NCBI GenBank assembly: GCA_030841765.1 | Contig: JAUUSS010000080.1 | Span: 1 to 10,962, forward strand | DNA from: Collinsella aerofaciens | GTDB taxonomy: Bacteria; Actinomycetota; Coriobacteriia; Coriobacteriales; Coriobacteriaceae | Direction: 5' to 3' | DNA length: 10,962 nucleotides | Part shown: piece by piece, positions 1 to 5,902 of the stretch | Layout: every line of letters starts with the position of its first letter | How positions within the stretch are numbered: the first letter of the stretch is position 1 | The notes under the pieces: generated by a model | Told to the model about the DNA's origin: nothing | The model's input: only the letters and a program-made list of their open reading frames with translations | Database searches by the model: none | Translations under genes and position numbers: made by a program

Positions 1-1865
1 TGACCGAGGGCCTGTCCGCCCTGTCCGAGCTGGGTGAGGTCATGCTCAGCGACCGTCTGCGCCAGATCTCGGTCCGCCCTGCGCCCAAGCTCTCGGTTCG
101 TGCGACCGTCAAGAGCAACCTGCTCGACGTCGAACTGGGCGCGAGCGGTCTTTCGGCGGCAGACCTTGCCATCTACCTCGATTCCTACAAGCGCCATCAA
201 ACGTTTGCGCGCCTTACGTCCGGCGACATCATTCGCCTGGACGAGGGCGCCCGAGCCGCGTTTGGCCTCGCCGAGGACCTGGGCGTCGATGCCGTCGACC
301 TGCTCGACGGCGTGTCGCTTCCCGCATCGAGCACCCTGTTCGTCGATAGCATGCTCGCGCGCACGCCCGCGCTCGAGGCCGATCGCGACGCTGCGTTCCG
401 CCGTACCGTCGAGCGTCTGGACACGCTCGGCAAGATGGACTTTACGGTACCCGCCTCGCTCAAGGCCACGCTGCGCGGCTACCAGGTCGACGGCTACCAG
501 TGGCTCGGCTCGCTCGAGCACCTGGGCCTTGGCGGTATCTTGGCCGACGACATGGGCCTGGGCAAAACGCTTCAGATGATCGCGCATGTCCTGGCGCGCG
601 TGGAGGCGGGGGACATCAAGCCCACGCTCGTGGTATGCCCGGCCTCGCTCGTGTACAACTGGACCGCCGAACTGGAGCGCTTCGCCCCGTCGCTCGATGT
701 GTGCGCCATCGTGGGCGCCAAGGCGCAGCGTCGCGTGCAGATTGCCGGTGCCGCCGAACATAACGCGGTCGTGACCTCGTATGACCTCATGCGCCGCGAT
801 ATCGACGAATATGCCGAGCAGGACTTTGCCCGCGTGGTGCTCGACGAGGCCCAGTACATTAAAAACCCGCTCACCCAGGTGGCGCGCGCCGCCAAGCGCC
901 TGCCGGCCGGCGTACGCTTTGCCCTGACGGGCACACCTATCGAAAACCGCCTGTCCGAGCTCTGGAGTATCTTCGACTTTTTGATGCCGGGCCTTTTGGG
1001 CACGCGCGAGTCGTTTGCCAAGCGCTTTGAAAGCCCGGTCGAGCACGCCGAGGGCGACAGCGCCGCTCGCCTGCAGGCACTCGTGTCGCCGTTTGTGCTG
1101 CGCCGTGTTAAGGAAGACGTGGTGGCCGACCTGCCCGAGAAGATCGAGGACACCGTCATGGCGCAGCTCACCGGCGAGCAGCGCAAACTCTATCTGGCCA
1201 ACCAGGACCGCATCGCCCAGCAGGTACAGCATCGCGAGGCCAACGAGTTTAAGAAGGACAAGCTCAAGGTGCTCGCCGAGCTCACCAAGCTGCGCCAGAT
1301 CTGCTGCGACCCGCATCTGCACTACGAGGACTACAAGGCCGGGAGCGCCAAGCTCGACGCTTGCATGGAACTCGTGCATGGCGCGCTCGACGGCGGACAC
1401 CACATCCTGCTGTTCAGCCAGTTCACGGGTATGCTCGATATCATCGGCAAGCGCCTGTCCAAGGAGGACATCGGCTTCCTTAAGCTCACGGGCGCATCGT
1501 CCAAGGAGAGCCGCGCCAAGATGGTCGCGCAGTTCCAGGCGGGCGAGGTACCGGTCTTTCTGATTTCGCTCAAGGCAGGCGGCGTCGGCCTGAACCTGAC
1601 GGCCGCCGACGTGGTCATCCACTATGACCCGTGGTGGAATGTGGCGGCGCAAGACCAGGCGACCGACCGTGCCCACCGCATTGGCCAGCAGCACACCGTG
1701 ACCGTGTACAAGCTCATCGCCAAGGACACGATCGAGGAGCGCATCATGCAGATGCAGGAGTCCAAGCGCGACCTGGTCAACAGCGTGCTCGGCGGCGACG
1801 GTATCTCGTCGGCGCTGTTTACCCGCGAAGATGTTCTGGCGCTGCTGGGCGGCGACGGGCGCTAA
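1..1865 (+). CDS. SNF2-family DNA-dependent ATPase/helicase, 5'-truncated
   Basis: The frame is open from the first bases (first full codon at base 3) to TAA at 1863-1865, so the N-terminus lies outside the window and the Met at 42 is probably internal. About 620 residues are visible. They contain the two RecA-like lobes of an SNF2/Rad54-type motor: Walker A DDMGLGKT (Lys about residue 188 of the visible part), DEAQ box at 843-854, motif III LTGTPIENR near residue 308-316, LRRVKEDV, then the C-terminal lobe with LLFSQFTGML, SLKAGGVGLNL and DPWWN, and motif VI QATDRAHRIGQ. Such proteins use ATP hydrolysis to translocate on double-stranded DNA and remodel DNA-protein complexes. Bacterial members often carry an N-terminal SWIM zinc finger, which could lie upstream but cannot be seen. 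Family assignment is secure; the substrate is unknown. No T-rich terminator follows the stop. Confidence 0.95.
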   Translation, partial: TEGLSALSELGEVMLSDRLRQISVRPAPKLSVRATVKSNLLDVELGASGLSAADLAIYLDSYKRHQTFARLTSGDIIRLDEGARAAFGLAEDLGVDAVDLLDGVSLPASSTLFVDSMLARTPALEADRDAAFRRTVERLDTLGKMDFTVPASLKATLRGYQVDGYQWLGSLEHLGLGGILADDMGLGKTLQMIAHVLARVEAGDIKPTLVVCPASLVYNWTAELERFAPSLDVCAIVGAKAQRRVQIAGAAEHNAVVTSYDLMRRDIDEYAEQDFARVVLDEAQYIKNPLTQVARAAKRLPAGVRFALTGTPIENRLSELWSIFDFLMPGLLGTRESFAKRFESPVEHAEGDSAARLQALVSPFVLRRVKEDVVADLPEKIEDTVMAQLTGEQRKLYLANQDRIAQQVQHREANEFKKDKLKVLAELTKLRQICCDPHLHYEDYKAGSAKLDACMELVHGALDGGHHILLFSQFTGMLDIIGKRLSKEDIGFLKLTGASSKESRAKMVAQFQAGEVPVFLISLKAGGVGLNLTAADVVIHYDPWWNVAAQDQATDRAHRIGQQHTVTVYKLIAKDTIEERIMQMQESKRDLVNSVLGGDGISSALFTREDVLALLGGDGR

Positions 1866-1948
1866 CCCGCTCGGGTGGGGCCGCCAGGGCGGATAGCGCA
1901 CGCTGCCCCATCGTCCCCGCCCGTTATGTGTTCATTTGCAATGCCGTG

Positions 1949-1982
1949 GATGGTTTGTCTGCCTTTGGGCATAAGAACCATC
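1949..1982. promoter_or_regulatory. nested inverted repeat upstream of superoxide reductase gene
   Basis: GATGGTT (1949-1955) and AACCATC (1976-1982) are perfect inverted arms. Between them TGCC (1960-1963) and GGCA (1968-1971) form a second dyad around TTTG. The element ends 21 bases before the AAAGGAG ribosome-binding site. It could be an operator for an oxygen- or metal-responsive repressor, or a leader hairpin in the mRNA. It has no T-tract, so it is not an intrinsic terminator. I do not recognise it as a known operator. Confidence 0.35.
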
Positions 1983-2015
1983 AAGAACATTGGCACGTCA
2001 GCAAAGGAGAACATC

Positions 2016-2378
2016 ATGGCGAAATTCTTTAAGGACCCCGACGGTAAGCTCATTGCCGCCCTTGGCAACGACGTTGCAACCCCTGCCGGTTGCACGGAAC
2101 TGACCGCAAACACTGAGGACGCGGCGCACGAGAAGCACGTGCCTGTTGTCGAGACCGAGCGCGACGGTCACGTGATTCGCGCACGCGTTGGCTCGGTCGA
2201 GCACCCCAGCCTGCCCGAGCACTATATTGAGTGGATCGCCCTTGAGGCCGAGGGCCGCTTAGAGGTCCATTACCTTGAGCCCGGCATGAAGCCCGCGACG
2301 TTTTTTGCCGGCGGTTCCAAGACCGGTACCGTCTATGCCTACTGCAACCTGCACGGGCTGTGGTCCGCGACGTTCTAG
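2016..2378 (+). CDS. Superoxide reductase (desulfoferrodoxin/neelaredoxin family), centre II only
   Basis: The 120-residue protein is a superoxide reductase, a cytoplasmic enzyme that reduces superoxide to hydrogen peroxide without releasing oxygen and is typical of anaerobes. The ATG at 2016 is chosen because AAAGGAG (2004-2010) precedes it; in-frame starts further upstream lack this and add non-homologous residues. The Fe(His)4Cys site is complete: His41 in HEKHVP, His63 and His69 in EHPSLPEHYIEW, Cys110 and His113 in YCNLHGLW. Glu39 and Lys40 match the catalytic Glu-Lys pair of characterised enzymes. The N-terminal 35 residues align with a desulforedoxin domain (FK..., TANTEDAA), but the four iron-binding cysteines are replaced (Asp7, Gly10, Ala21, Thr22), so only the catalytic centre II remains. 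It is probably monocistronic and is followed by a strong terminator. The electron donor, usually rubredoxin, is not in the window. Confidence 0.93.
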   Translation: MAKFFKDPDGKLIAALGNDVATPAGCTELTANTEDAAHEKHVPVVETERDGHVIRARVGSVEHPSLPEHYIEWIALEAEGRLEVHYLEPGMKPATFFAGGSKTGTVYAYCNLHGLWSATF

Positions 2379-2426
2379 GAGCGCGCCCCTGCTCGGGGTA
2401 TCATAGCTAGCATATGCACATGCGAG

Positions 2427-2456
2427 CGCCGACTGCATCATGCGGCCGGCGTTTTT
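2427..2456 (+). terminator. intrinsic terminator after superoxide reductase gene
   Basis: A hairpin runs from 2427 to 2451: CGCCG pairs with CGGCG, one A-C mismatch follows, then five more pairs (one G-T) close a three-base TCA loop. TTTTT follows at 2452-2456. It ends 40 bases before the next start codon. If the next gene's promoter lies upstream, for example at TATCAT 2399-2404, the hairpin would sit in that gene's leader. Confidence 0.85.
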
Positions 2457-2495
2457 ACTACGATTTCGATGGTTTACGACGGAAAGGGCTGAGCC

Positions 2496-4481
2496 ATGAA
2501 GCTCGCGCTTGCACAGATCGATATGCGCCTGGGTGATATTGAGGGCATTTGCGGCCGCATCGAGGACCAGGCTCGTCTGGCCCACGAGCGCGGGGCGCGC
2601 GTGCTGTGCGTTCCGGCTCCGCTCTTTATGGGCGCCATGCCCGGTGGCCTGGTGGGCGCTGCCGACTTTGAGCACGACATGCTTGCCGGCTTGACTGGTG
2701 TCGCCGAGCGTATCCAGGAGCTTGACATGATCTGCATCGTGCCCGCGGCGGTTTCGTTTGAAGGACAGCCGCTGCTCGACTACATGATGCTCAAGGACGG
2801 CCATGTGGTGCCGGCGCGTTCGAGCATTGCCTTGCAGCGTGGCGAGAACAACGACACGCGTTGGGCGCCGCCGGTGTTCGACGTGGACGGCGTGCGCATC
2901 GCCGTGATTTTTGACTTGGACCGCGAGCTCGAGATGTTGCCGACCGGCGTCGACCTCATCGCGTATTTCCAATTCAACGCGTTTGACATGACCGACCGCG
3001 AGACTGCCGCCATTGCCGCCGTTCGCAGCGGAGCCTACCGCAAGATCGCATCCAAGCGCAGCGTGTGGTTTGCCTGCATGGCACCGGTCGGTGCCTATGA
3101 CGAGTCGGTGTATACCGGCGGTTCGTTTGTGCTCGACGACTGCGGTCGCGTGGTGGCCCAGGCGCCGTGTTTTGAGGAGAGCCTGCTGGTTCAGGAGATT
3201 CAGCGCGGCGTGATGCTCGATGCCCTGGAAGATCACGAACTGCCCGAGTTCCGTTCCGAGGAGTGGCTGTGGCAGGCGCTGGTGCTCGCCGTGCGCGACA
3301 ACGCCCGAGCCCACGGTGCGTCGCGTGCTGTTGTGGCACTCGAGGGCGACTTGCCGTCGTCTTTGCTGGCGGCGCTGGCCGTCGACGCTCTGGGCCCGCG
3401 TAATGTGATTGGCCTGGTGCTGGGGCGCAACCGTATCTTTACGCCGGCGCAGGAAGAGGCCGAGGCTGCCCGCTGTGCCGCCGTCCGCGCCATCGCCGAG
3501 CGTTTGCACATTCGCACCGTCGAGCGCGATGCACCGGATGCGGCGCGTGTGCTCGATCGCGACGTGTCGGCGGGCGATGCCGAGCGTCTGCGCTCGCGCA
3601 CGTTGGGCCTCATGCTGGAGGACACGGCGCTCGAGCTGGGTGCGATGGCGCTGAGCCCGCTGTCCAAAACCGAGTACGCGCTGGCGGCGCCGGCGCTTTG
3701 CGGCGGCTATCAGGGCGATTACGCGCCTTTTGGCGATGTGTACCTGTCGACGCTTGAGTTTGTGGCGCGTGTGCGCAACCGCACGTCTTCCGTGGTGCCC
3801 CAAGAGCTCGTGACGCTCAACGCGGTGGAGGATTGCATGGAGCATGTGCTGGCGCAGGCGCTCTCGACGCTCGACGGCCCGGTCGATATGCTCGACCGCG
3901 CGGCACAGCTGCTCGGCGGGCTTGAGCCGGGTGAGGTCGATGGCGCGCTCGAGGCGCACGTGGACCGCAACCGTCCCTTCGACGATATCCCGATGGCCGC
4001 TGGCAAGCCTGAGGCCTGCTCGCTGCTGCTGATGCTTGTGCGCCAGGGTGAGGCTGCTCGTCGCATGCTGCCGACGGCGCCGATCGTCTCGGCCCGTTCG
4101 TTTGTCGAGCGCGCCTGGCCGTACATGCTCGCGTGGTCCGACCTGGGGCTTAACGGCAAGGAGCGTATGACGGTCGATTCTCTGGCGCGCGCCGAGGTGC
4201 GCCGTTTTGCTGACGAGGATACGAGCGAGCGCGTGCGAAACGAGATGATGGGCGTGCTGGGCGAGCTACTGGGTATTTCGCCCGAGCAGATGGAGGAGCT
4301 GCGCTCCGAGGATGGCCAGCGTCGTTTGCATGAGGGAATGAAAAAGTTCGAGGGCGAGGTTCAGGACGCCATCGATAAGATGATGGGCGGCCAGGGCGGC
4401 TCGCAGGGTGGGCCCCAGGGTGGTCCGATGCCGCATCCGCCGGTGGATCCGAGGCAGTTCCCGTTCTTTAGCCAGAACTAA
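2496..4481 (+). CDS. NadE-like protein (glutamine-dependent NAD+ synthetase homologue) with both active sites degenerate
   Basis: The 661-residue protein aligns along its length with two-domain NAD+ synthetases. A nitrilase-fold glutaminase-like domain spans about 1-250 and a synthetase-like domain about 255-549. Landmarks include LAALAVDALGPRNV (291-304), DYAPFGDVY (408-416) and VRQGEAARRMLPTAPIVSAR (515-534). The catalytic residues are gone. The FPEL glutamate is Ala41 (VPAP), the catalytic lysine region is RSSIAL (108-113), and the LICED cysteine is Asp140 (IFDLD). The pyrophosphate loop SGGxDS reads EGDLPS (283-288). Only K-T-E (391-393) of the NKSE adenylate motif remains. A C-terminal extension (about 550-661) is charged and helical, ending in a Gly/Gln/Pro tail. 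GGAAAGG at 2481-2487 supports the ATG at 2496. The frame is intact with codon use like its neighbours, so this is probably a functional pseudoenzyme with a structural or regulatory role. Catalysis of NAD synthesis is unlikely. Homology is confident; function is unknown. Confidence 0.85.
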   Translation: MKLALAQIDMRLGDIEGICGRIEDQARLAHERGARVLCVPAPLFMGAMPGGLVGAADFEHDMLAGLTGVAERIQELDMICIVPAAVSFEGQPLLDYMMLKDGHVVPARSSIALQRGENNDTRWAPPVFDVDGVRIAVIFDLDRELEMLPTGVDLIAYFQFNAFDMTDRETAAIAAVRSGAYRKIASKRSVWFACMAPVGAYDESVYTGGSFVLDDCGRVVAQAPCFEESLLVQEIQRGVMLDALEDHELPEFRSEEWLWQALVLAVRDNARAHGASRAVVALEGDLPSSLLAALAVDALGPRNVIGLVLGRNRIFTPAQEEAEAARCAAVRAIAERLHIRTVERDAPDAARVLDRDVSAGDAERLRSRTLGLMLEDTALELGAMALSPLSKTEYALAAPALCGGYQGDYAPFGDVYLSTLEFVARVRNRTSSVVPQELVTLNAVEDCMEHVLAQALSTLDGPVDMLDRAAQLLGGLEPGEVDGALEAHVDRNRPFDDIPMAAGKPEACSLLLMLVRQGEAARRMLPTAPIVSARSFVERAWPYMLAWSDLGLNGKERMTVDSLARAEVRRFADEDTSERVRNEMMGVLGELLGISPEQMEELRSEDGQRRLHEGMKKFEGEVQDAIDKMMGGQGGSQGGPQGGPMPHPPVDPRQFPFFSQN

Positions 4482-4513
4482 AAAGGTTACGCGGTTTTGC
4501 CAAACCGCGTAAC
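4479..4513 (-). terminator. perfect 12-bp hairpin with minus-strand T-tract (leftward intrinsic terminator)
   Basis: GTTACGCGGTTT (4486-4497) and AAACCGCGTAAC (4502-4513) pair perfectly around TGCC. Five A residues (4480-4484) lie immediately to the left. On the minus strand the hairpin is therefore followed by CTTTTTA, a classic intrinsic terminator. On the plus strand no T-tract follows, although the hairpin could still cause weaker termination or stabilise the 3' end of the NadE-like mRNA, whose stop codon overlaps the A-tract. No minus-strand gene is visible to its right. Confidence 0.6.
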
Positions 4514-4526
4514 GAGTCGACGCTGC

Positions 4527-4624
4527 GCGCCCGCCAGAGCGGCAATCTGCCTTTCAATCGTCGGGCATGACCACCAGGTCAATGCCCTCCTCTTTCAAGG
4601 CACCTTGCTCGCTCTGGCGGGCGC
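4527..4624. repeat. long inverted repeat enclosing three hairpins (candidate structured RNA or palindromic repeat element)
   Basis: A 15-base arm at 4527-4541 (GCGCCCGCCAGAGCG) is perfectly complementary to 4610-4624. Inside are three smaller hairpins: GGCA/TGCC (4541-4551); GGGCATGACC (4563-4572) with GGTCAATGCCC (4577-4587), ten pairs with one bulged A and an ACCA loop; and CAAGG/CCTTG (4596-4607). CTTTCAA occurs twice (4551-4557, 4592-4598). The whole folds as a closed multi-branch structure on either strand. No ORF of note crosses it. It may be a non-coding RNA, a mobile palindromic element or a regulatory region; the sequence alone cannot decide. Confidence 0.6.
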
Positions 4625-4682
4625 TCGCTTGCGTATGCTCAACCTACAATTCGATCTCGGCTGACTTATAGGGCTAGCGTTG

Positions 4683-4691
4683 TGTTATTCT
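4683..4691 (+). promoter_or_regulatory. probable extended -10 promoter of ruvCAB
   Basis: TGTTATTCT matches the extended -10 form TGnTAnnnT (core TATTCT at 4686-4691). It lies 69 bases upstream of the chosen ruvC start. No good -35 is present at 17 bases; CTGACT at 4661-4666 is a weak match at 19 bases. Extended -10 promoters can work with a poor -35. Confidence 0.45.
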
Positions 4692-4760
4692 AGAACAGAC
4701 GTTCGTGAATAGTGCGCGGGGCCTTGTCTTGCGCTGCGCTTGTGGCGAGGGGAGGCTGGC

Positions 4761-5282
4761 TTGGTTATCTTGGGCATTGACCCCGGTTTGGCCCATACGG
4801 GTTGGGGGATTATCGAGGAGCGGCGCGGCGAGGTTCGCTGCCGTGCCTACGGTTGTATCGAGACCAGCGCGGGTAGTCCGCTCGCGGTGCGCCTGTCGCA
4901 TATCGCCCGCGACCTCAAGGGCGTCGTGGAGCGTTATCGACCCGATACTGCTGCTATCGAGAGCATCTACTTTGGCGCTAATGTCCGCTCGGCAATCCCC
5001 ACGGCACATGCCCGCGGTGCTGCGCTCGTGGCGCTTTCGGAATGCGCGCTCGAGATTGGCGAGTACACGCCCATGCAGATCAAACAGGCTGTGGTGGGCA
5101 CCGGCGCCGCGGACAAGCGGCAGGTCGCCTATATGGTACGCACGCTAACACAGCTCGACCACGACCCGCATCCCGACCATGCCGCCGATGCCCTGGCCTG
5201 CGCCATCTGCCACGTAAACCTCAGCCGCACCCGCGCCCTCACCGGTGGCGAGTTCTATCAACAGAGAGGAACCGGATACTGA
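4761..5282 (+). CDS. ruvC: Crossover junction endodeoxyribonuclease RuvC
   Basis: RuvC is the Holliday-junction resolvase that cuts recombination intermediates held by RuvAB. The TTG at 4761 is preferred because it gives MVILGIDPGLAHTGWG, the standard family N-terminus, a 173-residue product (the same length as E. coli RuvC), and a GAGGGGAGG ribosome-binding site 5 bases upstream (4747-4755). An upstream TTG at 4740 would add seven non-conserved residues. The acidic metal site is visible: Asp7 in GIDPG, Glu67 in AIESIYFG and Asp143 in HAADALA. The third acidic position, Asp138 in E. coli, is His140 here, as in Thermus thermophilus RuvC (His143). The stop shares a base with the ruvA start (TGATG), indicating translational coupling. 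It is the first gene of the ruvCAB operon. Confidence 0.95.
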   Translation: MVILGIDPGLAHTGWGIIEERRGEVRCRAYGCIETSAGSPLAVRLSHIARDLKGVVERYRPDTAAIESIYFGANVRSAIPTAHARGAALVALSECALEIGEYTPMQIKQAVVGTGAADKRQVAYMVRTLTQLDHDPHPDHAADALACAICHVNLSRTRALTGGEFYQQRGTGY

Positions 5283-5902
5283 TGATTTCCCAGCTCCACG
5301 GAACGCTTGTCGAGTCCACGATGAGCTCTGCTGTCGTCGATGTGTCGGGCGTTGGCTTTGAACTCGGCATCTCGGGCAGCACTGCGGCCACGTTGCCGAC
5401 GCCCGGCGGCGAGGTCCGTCTCTACACGCGTATGCAGGTGCGCGAGGACGCTATGACACTTTTCGGTTTTTCCTCTAAGGATGAGCGCACGATGTTCGAC
5501 CGGCTCGTGTCCGTCTCGGGCGTTGGTCCGCGCTTGGCGCTCGCCGTGCTTTCCACCTATACCGTGGGGCAGCTGTATTCGCTGGTGATGGCCGAGGACG
5601 ACAAGGGCATGGCCAAGGTACCCGGTGTGGGTAAAAAGACCGCCCAGCGCCTCATCTTGGAGCTCAAGAGCACCTTTGCCAAGGATAAGGGCTTTGTGCC
5701 GGTCGACGTGATCCCGGGGCAGGTTGCGATGTCGGTCCCCGCCGCCGCTCCCTCGGCGATCGATGACGCCCGTGCGGCGCTCCTTTCCATGGGCTTTAGC
5801 CCGCAGGAGACCGATGTCGCTCTGAGCGGGTATGATGGGCAGGATATGCGTGTCGAGGATCTGCTCGGCGCGGCGCTTAAGCGACTCGGAATGGATGCGT
5901 GA
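5282..5902 (+). CDS. ruvA: Holliday junction branch-migration subunit RuvA
   Basis: RuvA binds the four-way DNA junction as a tetramer and loads the RuvB motor. The 206-residue product has the normal three domains: an N-terminal OB fold beginning MISQLHGTLVES, two helix-hairpin-helix motifs (SVSGVGPRLALAVLS and KVPGVGKKTAQRLILELK) for junction backbone contacts, a flexible Ala/Pro linker, and a C-terminal RuvB-binding domain (DARAALLSMGFSPQETDVAL). The ATG at 5282 overlaps the ruvC stop by one base, with AGAGAGGAA upstream at 5264-5272. The open frame extends further upstream, but only as a shadow of ruvC. The stop likewise overlaps the ruvB ATG, so the three products are probably made in balanced amounts. 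Confidence 0.95.
   Translation: MISQLHGTLVESTMSSAVVDVSGVGFELGISGSTAATLPTPGGEVRLYTRMQVREDAMTLFGFSSKDERTMFDRLVSVSGVGPRLALAVLSTYTVGQLYSLVMAEDDKGMAKVPGVGKKTAQRLILELKSTFAKDKGFVPVDVIPGQVAMSVPAAAPSAIDDARAALLSMGFSPQETDVALSGYDGQDMRVEDLLGAALKRLGMDA

Noticed and set aside
1876..1910. Hairpin-rich stretch after the SNF2 stop (TGGGGC/GCCCCA around CCGC/GCGG)
   Set aside because: No T-tract follows, the loops compete with each other, and it is not convincing as an intrinsic terminator.
2259..3959. 566-codon minus-strand open frame opposite the NadE-like gene
   Set aside because: Its product is His/Arg/Gln-rich and matches no family. It is the antisense shadow of a GC-rich gene whose plus-strand frame shows clear homology.
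4527..4624. Possible tRNA or CRISPR in the structured gap
   Set aside because: The multi-branch fold has no T-loop GGTTCGA, no 7-5-5-5 stem layout and no CCA end; there are no regularly spaced direct repeats.
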